The notes beneath the pieces were generated by a model. The model saw only the letters and a program-made list of their open reading frames with translations, was not told where the DNA came from and did not search any database. A stretch of 64,000 bases of DNA from an uncultured Blautia sp. (GTDB lineage Bacteria; Bacillota; Clostridia; Lachnospirales; Lachnospiraceae): NCBI GenBank assembly GCA_958367245.1, contig CATXEA010000013.1, forward strand, positions 27,416 through 91,415, read 5' to 3'. The position numbers and the translations under genes are program-made. This document shows positions 16,907 to 23,787 of this stretch, in pieces (the stretch's first letter is position 1; each line of letters begins with the position of its first letter).

Positions 16907-17107
16907 TTAATTGATCTCGAATACAATGTCCGGACATATGGTATAGCACATACCGCATCCAACACATTTCTCTTCATCTACCTGAACATAGACAATTCCC
17001 TGAGCATTCATTTTTTCTGAAAAAGAAAGGGCTCCTTTTTTACACGTTTCCACACAATACCCGCAGCCCTTACAGCGTTCCTCATGTATTACAATTGCCA
17101 TTTCCAT
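16907..17107 (-). CDS. Ferredoxin (delta) subunit of the 2-oxoacid oxidoreductase
   Basis: 66 residues carrying two complete [4Fe-4S] motifs: CKGCGYCVETCKKG and CVGCGMCYTICPD. It relays electrons from the thiamine centre to free ferredoxin. First gene of the operon; AAGGAGG precedes the ATG (17107). A promoter and two operator-like dyads lie within 210 bp upstream. Confidence 0.93.
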   Translation of the reverse strand: MEMAIVIHEERCKGCGYCVETCKKGALSFSEKMNAQGIVYVQVDEEKCVGCGMCYTICPDIVFEIN

Positions 17108-17132
17108 CCTCCTTCTCTGAATTTGCCTGTTT

Positions 17133-17159
17133 AAATTGGTATATTGGCTCTACCAATTT
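17133..17159 (-). promoter_or_regulatory. Operator 1 in the catabolic operon leader
   Basis: Perfect dyad AAATTGGTA-N9-TACCAATTT. Nested in it is TGGCTCTACCA (17145-17155), a FadR-type 11-mer of form TGGY-N3-ACCA. It lies about 35-45 nt downstream of the predicted transcription start, where a bound repressor would block elongation. The GntR/FadR-type protein at 8956-9672 is the obvious candidate. Confidence 0.65.
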
Positions 17160-17197
17160 GTTCAAAAAAATTTCACGCGCGTTTATTATTTAATTGG

Positions 17198-17226
17198 ATT
17201 TTACTATATTTTTCATTTTTAGTCAA
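17198..17226 (-). promoter_or_regulatory. Promoter of the 2-oxoacid oxidoreductase operon
   Basis: Minus strand TTGACT (17226-17221), 17-bp spacer, TAAAAT (17203-17198), in very AT-rich DNA. The 383-bp gap 17108-17490 holds this promoter, the two operators and the terminator of the next gene; no coding sequence is seen in it. Confidence 0.75.
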
Positions 17227-17305
17227 TACTAATTGTATAATTTACACACAATTTTATAAATGTTATTTTTATAACAATCTTTTGTCAGAATATTTTATTA
17301 ATTAT

Positions 17306-17316
17306 TGGTTCAACCA
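17306..17316 (-). promoter_or_regulatory. Operator 2 upstream of the catabolic operon
   Basis: TGGTTCAACCA, an exact TGGT-N3-ACCA FadR-type box, about 85 bp upstream of the -35. It differs from the core of operator 1 (TGGCTCTACCA) at only two positions, which supports one regulator using both, perhaps with DNA looping. Confidence 0.6.
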
Positions 17317-17433
17317 TTAACTCTATGCAGATATTTTACAGCCCACGTGAGTTCCGGCGTTGAATTCGAGTCAGCCTTGACTGGCATAACTCTTATTCAG
17401 TTCTCTGCACATCGTAAAATCCCATAAATAGGG

Positions 17434-17474
17434 CAAAAAAAGACAGGGTGCATATCATTTGATATGTTCCCTGT
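17434..17474 (-). terminator. Terminator of the cysteine-rich protein gene
   Basis: Minus strand stem ACAGGG..CATATCA / TGATATG..CCCTGT with a 2-nt internal mismatch on each side, followed by TCTTTTTTT. It sits 16 bp past the stop codon at 17491. Confidence 0.9.
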
Positions 17475-17490
17475 GCTTTACGGATATTAC

Positions 17491-18402
17491 TCAGAATAAA
17501 TCCAGCATAGCATCCAAATATATTTTTTCCCTAACGTGCAGTTGATACTCTGGTTTCGTCATATAGAAGAGCAGAAATTCCAGAATCAAAGCGCTTCCAA
17601 GTCCTCTGCCTTCGATTTTAAAATTATTAAATCCCATTGGCAAGTAGATATTTTTTATATCATCTGTTCCAATAAAACCCGGATTTTCCATTGCTTTAGA
17701 AAAGCGATAGCCTTCCCTCGCATCCGGAGCCGTACAGCGGTGATCCGGACAGTTTTCTCCAAGATTTTTGCGGCTGACTGCCTCGTAACAGAGCTTCCTT
17801 TCCCTGCATCCAAACCAACAGCATTCGTTGCATAAGAATTCCACTTTCTCTTTCTGGTTTTGAGACAGTGTATTCCATTTTCCCCAAGCCTTATTTAAAC
17901 GAAAATCCGGTACAACGTAGAGAAATTCATCTCTCTTTATTTCATTCACCAGCTCCTCAAAATCTGTCAGCACCTTTGTCGTAGAGGAAACAAAATATAG
18001 TTCCGGATAATTCCTTTTCAGATAATCTAACAGTAAATCTGAGTGTACAATAACGCCATTTCGTGTTCCCTGAAGTTCTGAAAACAGCGTACACAAAGTA
18101 TTGCATTTCTTATCCAAAAGATGCTCTTCTCTCAAAAGAGAATTGCTGAATGTTAATCGGGCTGAAATTCCGTATTCCCTCATCAGAGCCAGAACCTCCT
18201 GCGGACTGCAGTCTCCTCCTCCGACACGCCCTCCGCCCCAGATACAATCTGCCGGAGCACCATAAACAGAGCCAATCTCACACCAATCGTAAAAATATTC
18301 CCTGTGCTCACGATATAAAGGCAAAAACACACAATACAGTTCATAGAATTCAAACAAACCGGGGAGGTGGTAGTATGCCGTATCTTTTTTTAATTTATCC
18401 AT
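17491..18402 (-). CDS. Unrecognised cysteine-rich protein (303 aa)
   Basis: Not confidently recognised. 303 residues from ATG 18402 (AAGGA 9 nt upstream; the longer frame to 18459 lacks a binding site). No signal peptide or membrane segment. A cysteine cluster lies at residues 191, 194, 195, 199, 205, 218 and 223 (CNECCWFGC then CYE, CPDHRC), enough to bind an iron-sulfur cluster or zinc. The alternating hydrophobic strand/helix pattern (RLTFSNSLL, GVIVHSDLL, LYVVPDFRLNK) suggests a TIM-barrel, loosely like the U32-peptidase/UbiU-UbiV group. Its promoter carries a perfect dyad around the -10. Transcribed alone, upstream of the catabolic operon. Confidence 0.55.
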   Translation of the reverse strand: MDKLKKDTAYYHLPGLFEFYELYCVFLPLYREHREYFYDWCEIGSVYGAPADCIWGGGRVGGGDCSPQEVLALMREYGISARLTFSNSLLREEHLLDKKCNTLCTLFSELQGTRNGVIVHSDLLLDYLKRNYPELYFVSSTTKVLTDFEELVNEIKRDEFLYVVPDFRLNKAWGKWNTLSQNQKEKVEFLCNECCWFGCRERKLCYEAVSRKNLGENCPDHRCTAPDAREGYRFSKAMENPGFIGTDDIKNIYLPMGFNNFKIEGRGLGSALILEFLLFYMTKPEYQLHVREKIYLDAMLDLF

Positions 18403-18528
18403 CTTGTTATTTCCTTGGTTTTTCTTTCTCAAAATGTGAATATATTGACTTTCATTCATTACAAGTTATGCTTCCATCTCAATCATATCAAATTCCTCAT
18501 CATGCAACTTCCACCTTTCCGTCTTTTT

Positions 18529-18557
18529 GTATACAGATTATATCACAGACTGTATAC
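18529..18557 (-). promoter_or_regulatory. Extended -10 promoter inside a perfect dyad
   Basis: GTATACAG-N13-CTGTATAC, 8-bp arms, with TATAAT (18542-18537) within the spacer preceded by TGA (extended -10, TGNTATAAT). Binding of a dimeric repressor here would directly cover the -10. It drives the cysteine-rich protein gene at 17491-18402. The cognate regulator is not identified. Confidence 0.6.
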
Positions 18558-18596
18558 TTTTCTCTTTCTCAAATTCGATGTAATGAGACTTGTTAT

Positions 18597-19517
18597 TTAT
18601 GACATACAATTCATAACCACACTGATCATCATTTCCTTTTCTTCCGGTCTGGATTCTGCAATCATAATTGTCAATGCAACTAAAGTAGCATCTTCTATTT
18701 TCTTTTGTCCATCTACAAATAAAGCGTCATTTTTATCAAGAAAATAAAGAAACATTGTTGCAGCAATTCTTTTATTTCCATCGAAAAAACTATGGTTCTT
18801 AGTTACAAAATATAGCAGATTTGCAGCTTTTTCTTCCAAAGATTCATAGACATCCATTCCTCCAAATGACTGATAAATATTTCCGATGCTGCCTTTAAAA
18901 GAATCATCCTTTTCTTTACCAAACAGATTTGATTCATCCCCAAATCGCATACTTTGAATTACATCCATACATTCCTCATAGGAAAGAACATACGTTGCAC
19001 GATTTCCTTCAGGTCGTGTCATATTCTGGTGATCATAAGAATCCAACAAATCTAACGCATTGCTGTATTTTTCTATTACAGAAAGAACCTGTCTGCTGTC
19101 CAACTCGTTTTCGGTCCGCTTCATAATTCGTATCACCTCACCTAACTGCCTGATACGATTATCGTTTACTGCATAACCTTTTAATATGTATTGCTTAAGA
19201 ACAGAATTTGCCCAACGCCGGAATTCAACACCTCGTTTTGATTTTACACGATAGCCAACGGAAATGATAACATCCAAACTATAATACGCTACTGGCTTAT
19301 CTGAATTTGCAATATGCAAAAAATGCATATTGCTTTTTTCATCAACCTCTTGTTCTTTAAAAACATTCCTAATATGTCTTGAAATCACAGACTGGTCTCT
19401 TCCAAATAGTTCTATCATTTGATTTTGATTCAACCAAACCGTCTCATTATCTACCGCTACAGGAATTGTTATCATTTTATCTTCTGTTTCAAATATTACA
19501 ATTTCATTTTTGTTCAT
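18597..19517 (-). CDS. RhuM-Fic/Doc fusion protein, probable toxin
   Basis: 306 residues from ATG 19517 (GGAGG 6 nt upstream). The N-terminal half resembles the RhuM virulence-protein/KilA-type domain: WLNQNQMIELFGRDQSVISRHIRNVF and FRRWANSVLKQYILKGYAVN. The C-terminal half is a Fic/Doc domain with HSFFDGNKR (residues 242-250), the Doc form HxFxDGNKR; Doc enzymes modify proteins, for example phosphorylating EF-Tu. The gene overlaps the upstream HTH gene by 14 bp. No inhibitory (S/T)xxxE(G/N) helix was clearly seen, so inhibition may come from the HTH partner. AT-rich and island-borne. Confidence 0.85.
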   Translation of the reverse strand: MNKNEIVIFETEDKMITIPVAVDNETVWLNQNQMIELFGRDQSVISRHIRNVFKEQEVDEKSNMHFLHIANSDKPVAYYSLDVIISVGYRVKSKRGVEFRRWANSVLKQYILKGYAVNDNRIRQLGEVIRIMKRTENELDSRQVLSVIEKYSNALDLLDSYDHQNMTRPEGNRATYVLSYEECMDVIQSMRFGDESNLFGKEKDDSFKGSIGNIYQSFGGMDVYESLEEKAANLLYFVTKNHSFFDGNKRIAATMFLYFLDKNDALFVDGQKKIEDATLVALTIMIAESRPEEKEMMISVVMNCMS

Positions 19518-19749
19518 GCTCATCCTCCAATTCTATCCCTTTTTCTCTCAATATCTGCTGCGCCTTAACATAATATGTAATTAATCTAAGTACATACTCC
19601 GGCATTTGTCTTCTTCCTGCCTCCCACTCCTCTAATGTTCTTAAAGGAATATCCATATACCGTGAAAATTCCGTTCTGTTCATATCTAACATCTCACGAA
19701 TTCCCTTTAACGTACAAATCTGTTTTTCAATACTCTCTTTTTTATCCAT
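19504..19749 (-). CDS. Small HTH protein, putative antitoxin of the Fic gene
   Basis: 81 residues from ATG 19749 (AAGGAG 7 nt before it). An XRE-type helix-turn-helix occupies about 20-60 (LDMNRTEFSRYMDIPLRTLEEWEAGRRQMP), with a helical C-terminal tail rich in Glu/Gln. Its last codons overlap the start of the RhuM-Fic gene, giving translational coupling as in toxin-antitoxin pairs. Likely DNA-binding autoregulator; the antitoxin role is inferred from arrangement only. Confidence 0.7.
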   Translation of the reverse strand: MDKKESIEKQICTLKGIREMLDMNRTEFSRYMDIPLRTLEEWEAGRRQMPEYVLRLITYYVKAQQILREKGIELEDEHEQK

Positions 19750-19893
19750 CTCGCACTCCTTACAAACCACTCATTGCGTGTATATCATATCACAAAATAT
19801 AAATAAATACAATATTTTTCATTTTCTATTGACTTATTCTAATACATTATGTACACTTAATATTAAGAAATGAGTTTTACGACCGTACAGTTT

Positions 19894-20391
19894 TTACTCA
19901 AGCGGGCTACTCGTTTCTTTTTTTGTTCTCAGAAAATCATACAAATATAACTTTCCGTCTTCGTCATGTCTTACCAACATTCTCATTCTGAAAACATTAT
20001 ATCTCTCTATTTCTCCATAATCATTATAGACAGGCAACGCTAATCGAGTATCATATCTATACCAGCCATATTTTGCTTTTAGGTTTGAACCTTTTAAAAT
20101 CGTTTTATCTTTTCCGTGTGTAAATTCATCAGGAAAATCTGATCCAATATATATTTTCTCCGCTGTTTCAGTAATTTCCGAATATTCTCCAATGTATTCT
20201 TTCAAATAGTCTTCAATTTCCTTCCATTCTTCTTTCTTCTTTCCTCTTTCCTCTAAATCTTATATCATTGATTAGGACAATTTTCTTTCCTTCGGGATCT
20301 GTAATTATTGTTACATTTTTGTCCAAATACGTTACCTCCGCTTCTTCGATGAATTTTGGAAATTTAATGATTGACTTATCAAATAGATTTC
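19894..20391 (-). pseudogene. Degenerate remnant of a mobile-element-type protein
   Basis: The last 103+ residues are open (EYIGEYSEITETAEKIYIG...GWYRYDTRLALPVYNDYGEIERYNVF...YLYDFLRTKKETSSPLE). The preceding coding segment (FIEEAEVTYLDKNVTIITDPEGKKIVLIND) lies in another frame, broken near 20235, and a TGA closes that frame at about 20391 with no start codon. The two pieces read as one protein after a single frameshift. I recall similar sequences in Clostridia integrative elements with about 40 more residues before WYRYD, so an internal deletion is also likely. Function unknown; a relic of an inserted element. Confidence 0.6.
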
Positions 20392-20603
20392 ATGTGATGA
20401 ATGATAAAAGAACATGCAGCATCAGATTATTGTATATTCTTACAATAGCACATTAACTATTTATATTCAATCATTTTTTAAATATATTGACCTACTTTAC
20501 TTAATTTTAATTTCTATTATAAAATTTAACAGAAAATTTATTTCATTTTCCGGATAACTCACATCCTCATCTATCCCATAAAACCAGATAAAAAATGAGT
20601 CTC

Positions 20604-20686
20604 TCACGAGTGATTGCCATTGAGGACAACCGTTTTTAGATATAAAACAGCCATGCACGTAAATGCATGGCTGCAGCCCCCTATGT
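20604..20686 (-). repeat. Junction repeat, copy 3 (terminator-like tail only)
   Basis: Minus strand hairpin CAGCCATGCA / TGCATGGCTG (perfect 10 bp, 6-nt loop) then TTTTAT: the terminator of the 55-aa gene. It is followed by GTTGTCC..AATGGCAATCAC. The same order (hairpin, T-run, GTTGTCC box, CACC/TCG) occurs at 21760-21838 and 22661-22742. This copy lacks the spoIVB fragment. From the box leftwards to about 20392 (roughly 210 bp) I see no gene, only AT-rich DNA. Confidence 0.7.
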
Positions 20687-20697
20687 AAAATTAATAT

Positions 20698-20865
20698 TTA
20701 GTTCTTAAATTTATCCTTGAAAAAGCCCATCAAAATCAAAATAATCCCAAGAATTGCTACCGGAATATAAATAACATTGGGGATATGATAAACAAATCTA
20801 TCAATTCCAGACATAACGATATAAATAATAATTCCCACACTGATTAAAATGCTTTTATCTTTCAT
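20698..20865 (-). CDS. Small membrane protein (55 aa)
   Basis: Short gene with a good AGAGGAG 9 nt before ATG 20865. The 55 residues hold two hydrophobic segments, about 6-20 (ILISVGIIIYIVMSG) and about 29-47 (NVIYIPVAILGIILILMGF), ending FKDKFKN, so probably two membrane helices with a basic cytosolic tail. It follows the acetyltransferase gene by 38 bp on the same strand and is closed by its own hairpin terminator 25 bp downstream. No family recognised. Small hydrophobic products near defence genes can be toxins, but nothing here proves that. Confidence 0.6.
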   Translation of the reverse strand: MKDKSILISVGIIIYIVMSGIDRFVYHIPNVIYIPVAILGIILILMGFFKDKFKN

Positions 20866-20903
20866 AATAAATCTCCTCTACAAACAGAAAGTTTTGAACT
20901 TCA

Positions 20904-21452
20904 TTATAATTTTTTCATCATCCAATCTGCCGAAGCATATTGTCCATTTGTATATTTCATATTATCAGGAAATGAACCGTATTTCTTAAAACCAATTTTT
21001 TCATACAGAGCAATCGCACTTCTATTGTCAGAAACAACTTCAAGTTCAGCTTGTTCAAATCCCAATCCTTTTGCTATTTCAAGCACATTCTCTAACATAC
21101 TTCTTCCAATACCATATCCACAAAATTCCTGATATAAAGCAATTGCTACTTCACACCTATGGGAATATCGCTTATATTTGCCTATTGGATTCAAAGAACA
21201 ATTACCAATATGTTTTCCGTTTAATGTAGCAATTAGCATCAATGATTTATTCGAATCCAAACAATGATTAATAAATAATATCTCTTGTTCATGCGTAATA
21301 GTAATTTCATCGGGTTCTCGAATCAAATATGGTGTTTCTGCAGAAGTAACTTCCAAATACTTTATCAAATCATCTGCATCATCTGGTGTTGCATTACGTA
21401 GCACTATGATTCTTCCTAATTTGTCCTTGATTTCAATAGGTTCGAATTTCAA
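20904..21452 (-). CDS. GNAT-family N-acetyltransferase
   Basis: Acetyl-CoA-dependent transferase of about 182 residues. The GNAT fold shows RNATPDDADDLIKYL at the N-terminus, the acetyl-CoA loop QEFCGYGIGRSMLENVLEIAKGLGFEQ and the C-terminal VVSDNRSAIALYEKIGFKKYG. The start is set at TTG 21452, with AGGAGGAG about 9 nt upstream; the ATG at 21470 overlaps that ribosome binding site itself and is unlikely. The substrate is unknown. Followed by the 55-aa membrane protein gene in the same unit, flanked by junction repeats on both sides. Confidence 0.85.
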   Translation of the reverse strand: MKFEPIEIKDKLGRIIVLRNATPDDADDLIKYLEVTSAETPYLIREPDEITITHEQEILFINHCLDSNKSLMLIATLNGKHIGNCSLNPIGKYKRYSHRCEVAIALYQEFCGYGIGRSMLENVLEIAKGLGFEQAELEVVSDNRSAIALYEKIGFKKYGSFPDNMKYTNGQYASADWMMKKL

Positions 21453-21642
21453 GTTTAATCTCCTCCTCATTCAGCATTACAAGTTCATCTATATAAATCT
21501 TACAACTTCAAATTTTTCAGTCCTATTATAATATACTCCCCATCCTAATCCAAAACGGTAATTCAAAAAAGCAAACAACACAACGGTTACCATCTCATTA
21601 CCTACATCTTCTTATACATCCAATCCATCTCAAAAAAACTTC

Positions 21643-21767
21643 GCTTGAACTCCATACTCCAACATATCCTCAATAAAAATCCCATAACAGCTTGTCGCAT
21701 CCTGCACGAAAAAATGGGTTCCTGCTCCAATGACTTTGCCGTTCTGGATGATGGGCGAGCCCGACAC
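21643..21767 (-). pseudogene. Truncated spoIVB 3' end, copy 1
   Basis: Ungapped match of 125 bp to the 3' end of the intact spoIVB (23975-24099), about 14 mismatches by eye. In the SpoIVB frame it reads SGSPIIQNGKVIG..., ..VQDATSCYGIFIE, i.e. from the catalytic serine region to the C-terminus, with the native stop lost (ends EYGVQAKFF). It has no start and cannot encode protease. It abuts the junction repeat. It is a duplicated attachment or homologous recombination scar rather than a gene. Confidence 0.85.
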
Positions 21768-21838
21768 GGGTGTTCGTCATCAGAGACAACATTTTTTAAG
21801 CACAAAATAGCCGCGCGCCAAAGATGCACAGCTACTAT
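21760..21838 (-). repeat. Junction repeat, copy 1
   Basis: From spoIVB copy 1 outward: palindromic CCCGACACGGG (plus-strand reading), then the GTTGTCT box and A/T run, then a hairpin (minus strand TAGCTGTGC / GCGCGGCTA with G-U pairs, followed by TTTTG) that terminates the P-loop kinase gene ending at 21872. Similar in order and sequence to copies 2 and 3. Confidence 0.7.
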
Positions 21839-21871
21839 GTATGCTTCTTGTTCAGTTTGACAATTTGGATG

Positions 21872-22417
21872 CTATCGCTTTTTGTATGTATCAATAATAA
21901 TATTCAGATTTCTGTCCAATGTATCTGCACCATCCAATCGTATCACTTTACATTTAAGGGATTTTATCCAGTTCTCATGCTGTTGCAGAGTGCAGCCGCC
22001 AATCCCATAGTCGTATCCGGCAATATCACTTAACATCTTTTGATGCTCTTCATACATATCTCCACCTTCTAAAACACGTTTGCCAAACTGTTCAAGTTCC
22101 CGCTCATATACACGTTTTACACGGATTTTTGCATCTGTATGGAGATGTACGACCAATTCAAAACAAGAATCAAAATATTCATGAAATGAATCCATAGAGC
22201 CTGCCATTACAAAGTGCTCACAATTTGATATCGCCTCTTGCAACCTGCTGATTTTTTCAGCCTTGGGATACATTGCAGAAAAAGGAATCTCCGTATCCTT
22301 CCGCCAAATATACTCGTCAATATCCACAAAAGTATATTCTAATTCTTTGGCTACTAGCTCTCCCAGCGTTGTTTTTCCAGCTCCTGAAGAACCCGTTATC
22401 ATAATTCCTGTTGCCAT
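21872..22417 (-). CDS. P-loop nucleotide kinase-like protein
   Basis: 181 residues from ATG 22417 (AGGAGGT 7 nt upstream; earlier in-frame starts sit on or before that site). Walker A GSSGAGKTT is at residues 8-16, followed by an adenylate/shikimate-kinase-like core: DIDEYIWRK, a lid-type basic segment RVKRVYERELEQFGKRVLEGGDMYEEH, and GADTLDRNL at the end. It probably phosphorylates a small molecule or nucleotide; many such AAA_18-type kinases have unknown substrates. Single gene between junction repeats 1 and 2. Confidence 0.75.
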   Translation of the reverse strand: MATGIMITGSSGAGKTTLGELVAKELEYTFVDIDEYIWRKDTEIPFSAMYPKAEKISRLQEAISNCEHFVMAGSMDSFHEYFDSCFELVVHLHTDAKIRVKRVYERELEQFGKRVLEGGDMYEEHQKMLSDIAGYDYGIGGCTLQQHENWIKSLKCKVIRLDGADTLDRNLNIIIDTYKKR

Positions 22418-22602
22418 TATCATACCTCCTAAAACAGAAACTGCATGTGTCTTAACTTTTCTTCCGGTCAAAGCCTGTGAAGATTTGTCAGGTTGTAAAA
22501 TTCAAAGTTTTCTAATTTTATTGTACCATGAACACTTTTATTTTTACAGTACAGACAGCAAAAATCACAAAAGCAGACAACGCAATTTTTCCTATTGCGC
22601 TG

Positions 22603-22669
22603 CCTGCACGAAAACATGGGTTCCTGCTCCAATGACTTTGCCGTTCTGGATGATGGGCGAGCCCGACAC
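22603..22669 (-). pseudogene. Truncated spoIVB 3' end, copy 2
   Basis: 67-bp ungapped match to 24033-24099 of spoIVB (about 6 mismatches) and nearly identical to the corresponding part of copy 1 (about 1 mismatch). It encodes SGSPIIQNGKVIGAGTHVF in the SpoIVB frame, then diverges. Shorter than copy 1 and missing the gene's last ~20 codons. Confidence 0.85.
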
Positions 22670-22742
22670 GGGTGATTGTCATTATGGACAACATTTTTTA
22701 TTCCAAAAACAGCCATACACATCAAGTGCACACTGCCCTATG
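22661..22742 (-). repeat. Junction repeat, copy 2
   Basis: CCCGACACGGG, GTTGTCC box with ATAATGACAAT, A/T run, then a hairpin (minus CAGTGTGCAC / GTGTATGGCTG followed by TTTTTGG) that lies 12 bp after the stop of the toxin gene at 22755 and probably terminates it. Best conserved of the three copies. Confidence 0.7.
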
Positions 22743-22754
22743 CTATTAAATGTA

Positions 22755-23627
22755 TTACATTCTAATTTCTGTATGGAAATACTGTTCTTGAAATTCAATT
22801 TGCTGCATAATTTCATCTTTTGTAAAAGACACATCTTCTGGTGCTACAACCCACTTATCTTCTACATCATCAATTCTGTGAATAATTGCAATTACTTTTC
22901 CAATAAATTCTTTAATTGGTTTATCGACTCCCAGAATATATGCATCCTGTTCTTCACCATCAAGAGCCATAACACCTGGAACATATCCATAATTAATCGG
23001 ATAATATAGATCTTTATACTCTGGATGTGATGTCCCAAGTGGTCGATCAACAATAACTTTTACAATACTACCAATCGTTTTACATTTACTGTCTTTATAT
23101 ACGCTACACACTTGTTCCAACTTTTTGTAATCCAGTGCTGACTTCACATAACCTGCCGTTGTATCATTAATCGTTTTCTGCTTATACAAAAGTTCTGCAT
23201 TTGAAATGATTTTCTCACGATTCTTACGAATGAAGATCATTTCATTTTGTACAAGATCTTTATATGTACTGTCTGTTTCATTTTCTAAATCATACAATTC
23301 TAATTCAGTCTCCGGAACCGGAATCATATGACTAATTCTTAATGTTCCTTTTAGTTCTTTTTCTCCTGCGGAATTCTTTACAACAATACGTATAATAGGC
23401 ACTATACTCTTTTTTATTACTTTACTATTTCCTGCAATTTGGTAATCAGAATCTTTTGGAGAAGACATCGGAATGTAATAATTATATTGTTCAATTTTAA
23501 GTACCACTCCCAAATACTTTCTTGTATGTGTTCTGGAATCTATTTTATTGGAATATACGTTTGGAAAATCCTTACGCAACCATTCAACATATTCATCCGA
23601 AATACTGTATAATTTGAATTCTTCCAT
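22755..23627 (-). CDS. ToxN/AbiQ-family type III toxin fused to a pyrophosphatase-like domain
   Basis: 290 residues from ATG 23627 (AAGGGAG 6 nt upstream; the ATG at 23633 touches that site). Residues 1-180 match the ToxN/AbiQ endoribonuclease fold: KLYSISDEYVEWLRK, KYLGVVLKIEQYNYYIP, the signature SSPK (55-58), HMIPVPETELELYDLE and IFIRKNREKI. Residues about 186-290 are a small inorganic pyrophosphatase-like domain: VDRPLG, YYPINYGYVPG, acidic DGEEQD and DDVEDKWVV, which align with the metal/PPi residues of family I enzymes. There is no linker or frameshift. Two tandem repeats and a terminator lie directly upstream, the standard type III antitoxin arrangement. RNA cleavage and phage-abortive activity are expected of the first domain; the role of the second is unknown. 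Confidence 0.85.
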   Translation of the reverse strand: MEEFKLYSISDEYVEWLRKDFPNVYSNKIDSRTHTRKYLGVVLKIEQYNYYIPMSSPKDSDYQIAGNSKVIKKSIVPIIRIVVKNSAGEKELKGTLRISHMIPVPETELELYDLENETDSTYKDLVQNEMIFIRKNREKIISNAELLYKQKTINDTTAGYVKSALDYKKLEQVCSVYKDSKCKTIGSIVKVIVDRPLGTSHPEYKDLYYPINYGYVPGVMALDGEEQDAYILGVDKPIKEFIGKVIAIIHRIDDVEDKWVVAPEDVSFTKDEIMQQIEFQEQYFHTEIRM

Positions 23628-23656
23628 TCGCATCTCCCTTCATTCTTCAAACAGAG

Positions 23657-23681
23657 AAAAAAAATGGGAGCTTGCGCTCCC
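23657..23681 (-). terminator. Terminator between antitoxin RNA and toxin gene
   Basis: Minus strand GGGAGC-GCAA-GCTCCC followed by ATTTTTTTT. In type III systems a leaky terminator here lets most transcripts end after the antitoxin repeats and few enter the toxin gene. Confidence 0.92.
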
Positions 23682-23684
23682 TTA

Positions 23685-23782
23685 GAGTTTAAAATTCTCC
23701 ACTTATATGGCAGGAGCTCTCCCGAGTTTAAAATCTTCCACTTATATGGCAGGAACTCTCCCGATGATAGCTTCTCTATCTA
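23685..23782 (-). ncRNA. Type III antitoxin RNA, two 39-nt tandem repeats
   Basis: Repeat units 23724-23762 and 23685-23723 (minus strand order) have period 39 and about 36/39 identity. Each transcribed unit begins GGGAGAG and ends UUUUAAACUC; GAGUU can pair with AACUC and CCA with UGG, allowing the compact or pseudoknotted fold these antitoxins use. Two repeats near 40 nt recall the CptIN branch. The transcript should begin near 23782 and end at the terminator. Toxin cleavage would release 39-nt units that bind the toxin (family knowledge). Confidence 0.8.
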
Positions 23783-23787
23783 TAACT

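Noticed and set aside
21602..21829. 75-aa minus-strand open frame (HPCRARPSSRTAKSLEQEP...)
   Set aside because: It shares protein-level similarity with the frame at 22468-22731, but both are out-of-frame readings of the spoIVB 3' fragment plus junction repeat; no ribosome binding site fits. The similarity is explained by the DNA repeat.
20604..22742. Integron attC-like cassette array in the strict sense
   Set aside because: No integron integrase is present and the repeats lack a recognisable attC inverted core pair; only the cassette-like order is claimed.
23685..23762. Possible CRISPR array
   Set aside because: The two 39-bp units are directly adjacent, with no spacers and no cas genes; they lie upstream of a ToxN-like gene and are explained as type III antitoxin repeats.
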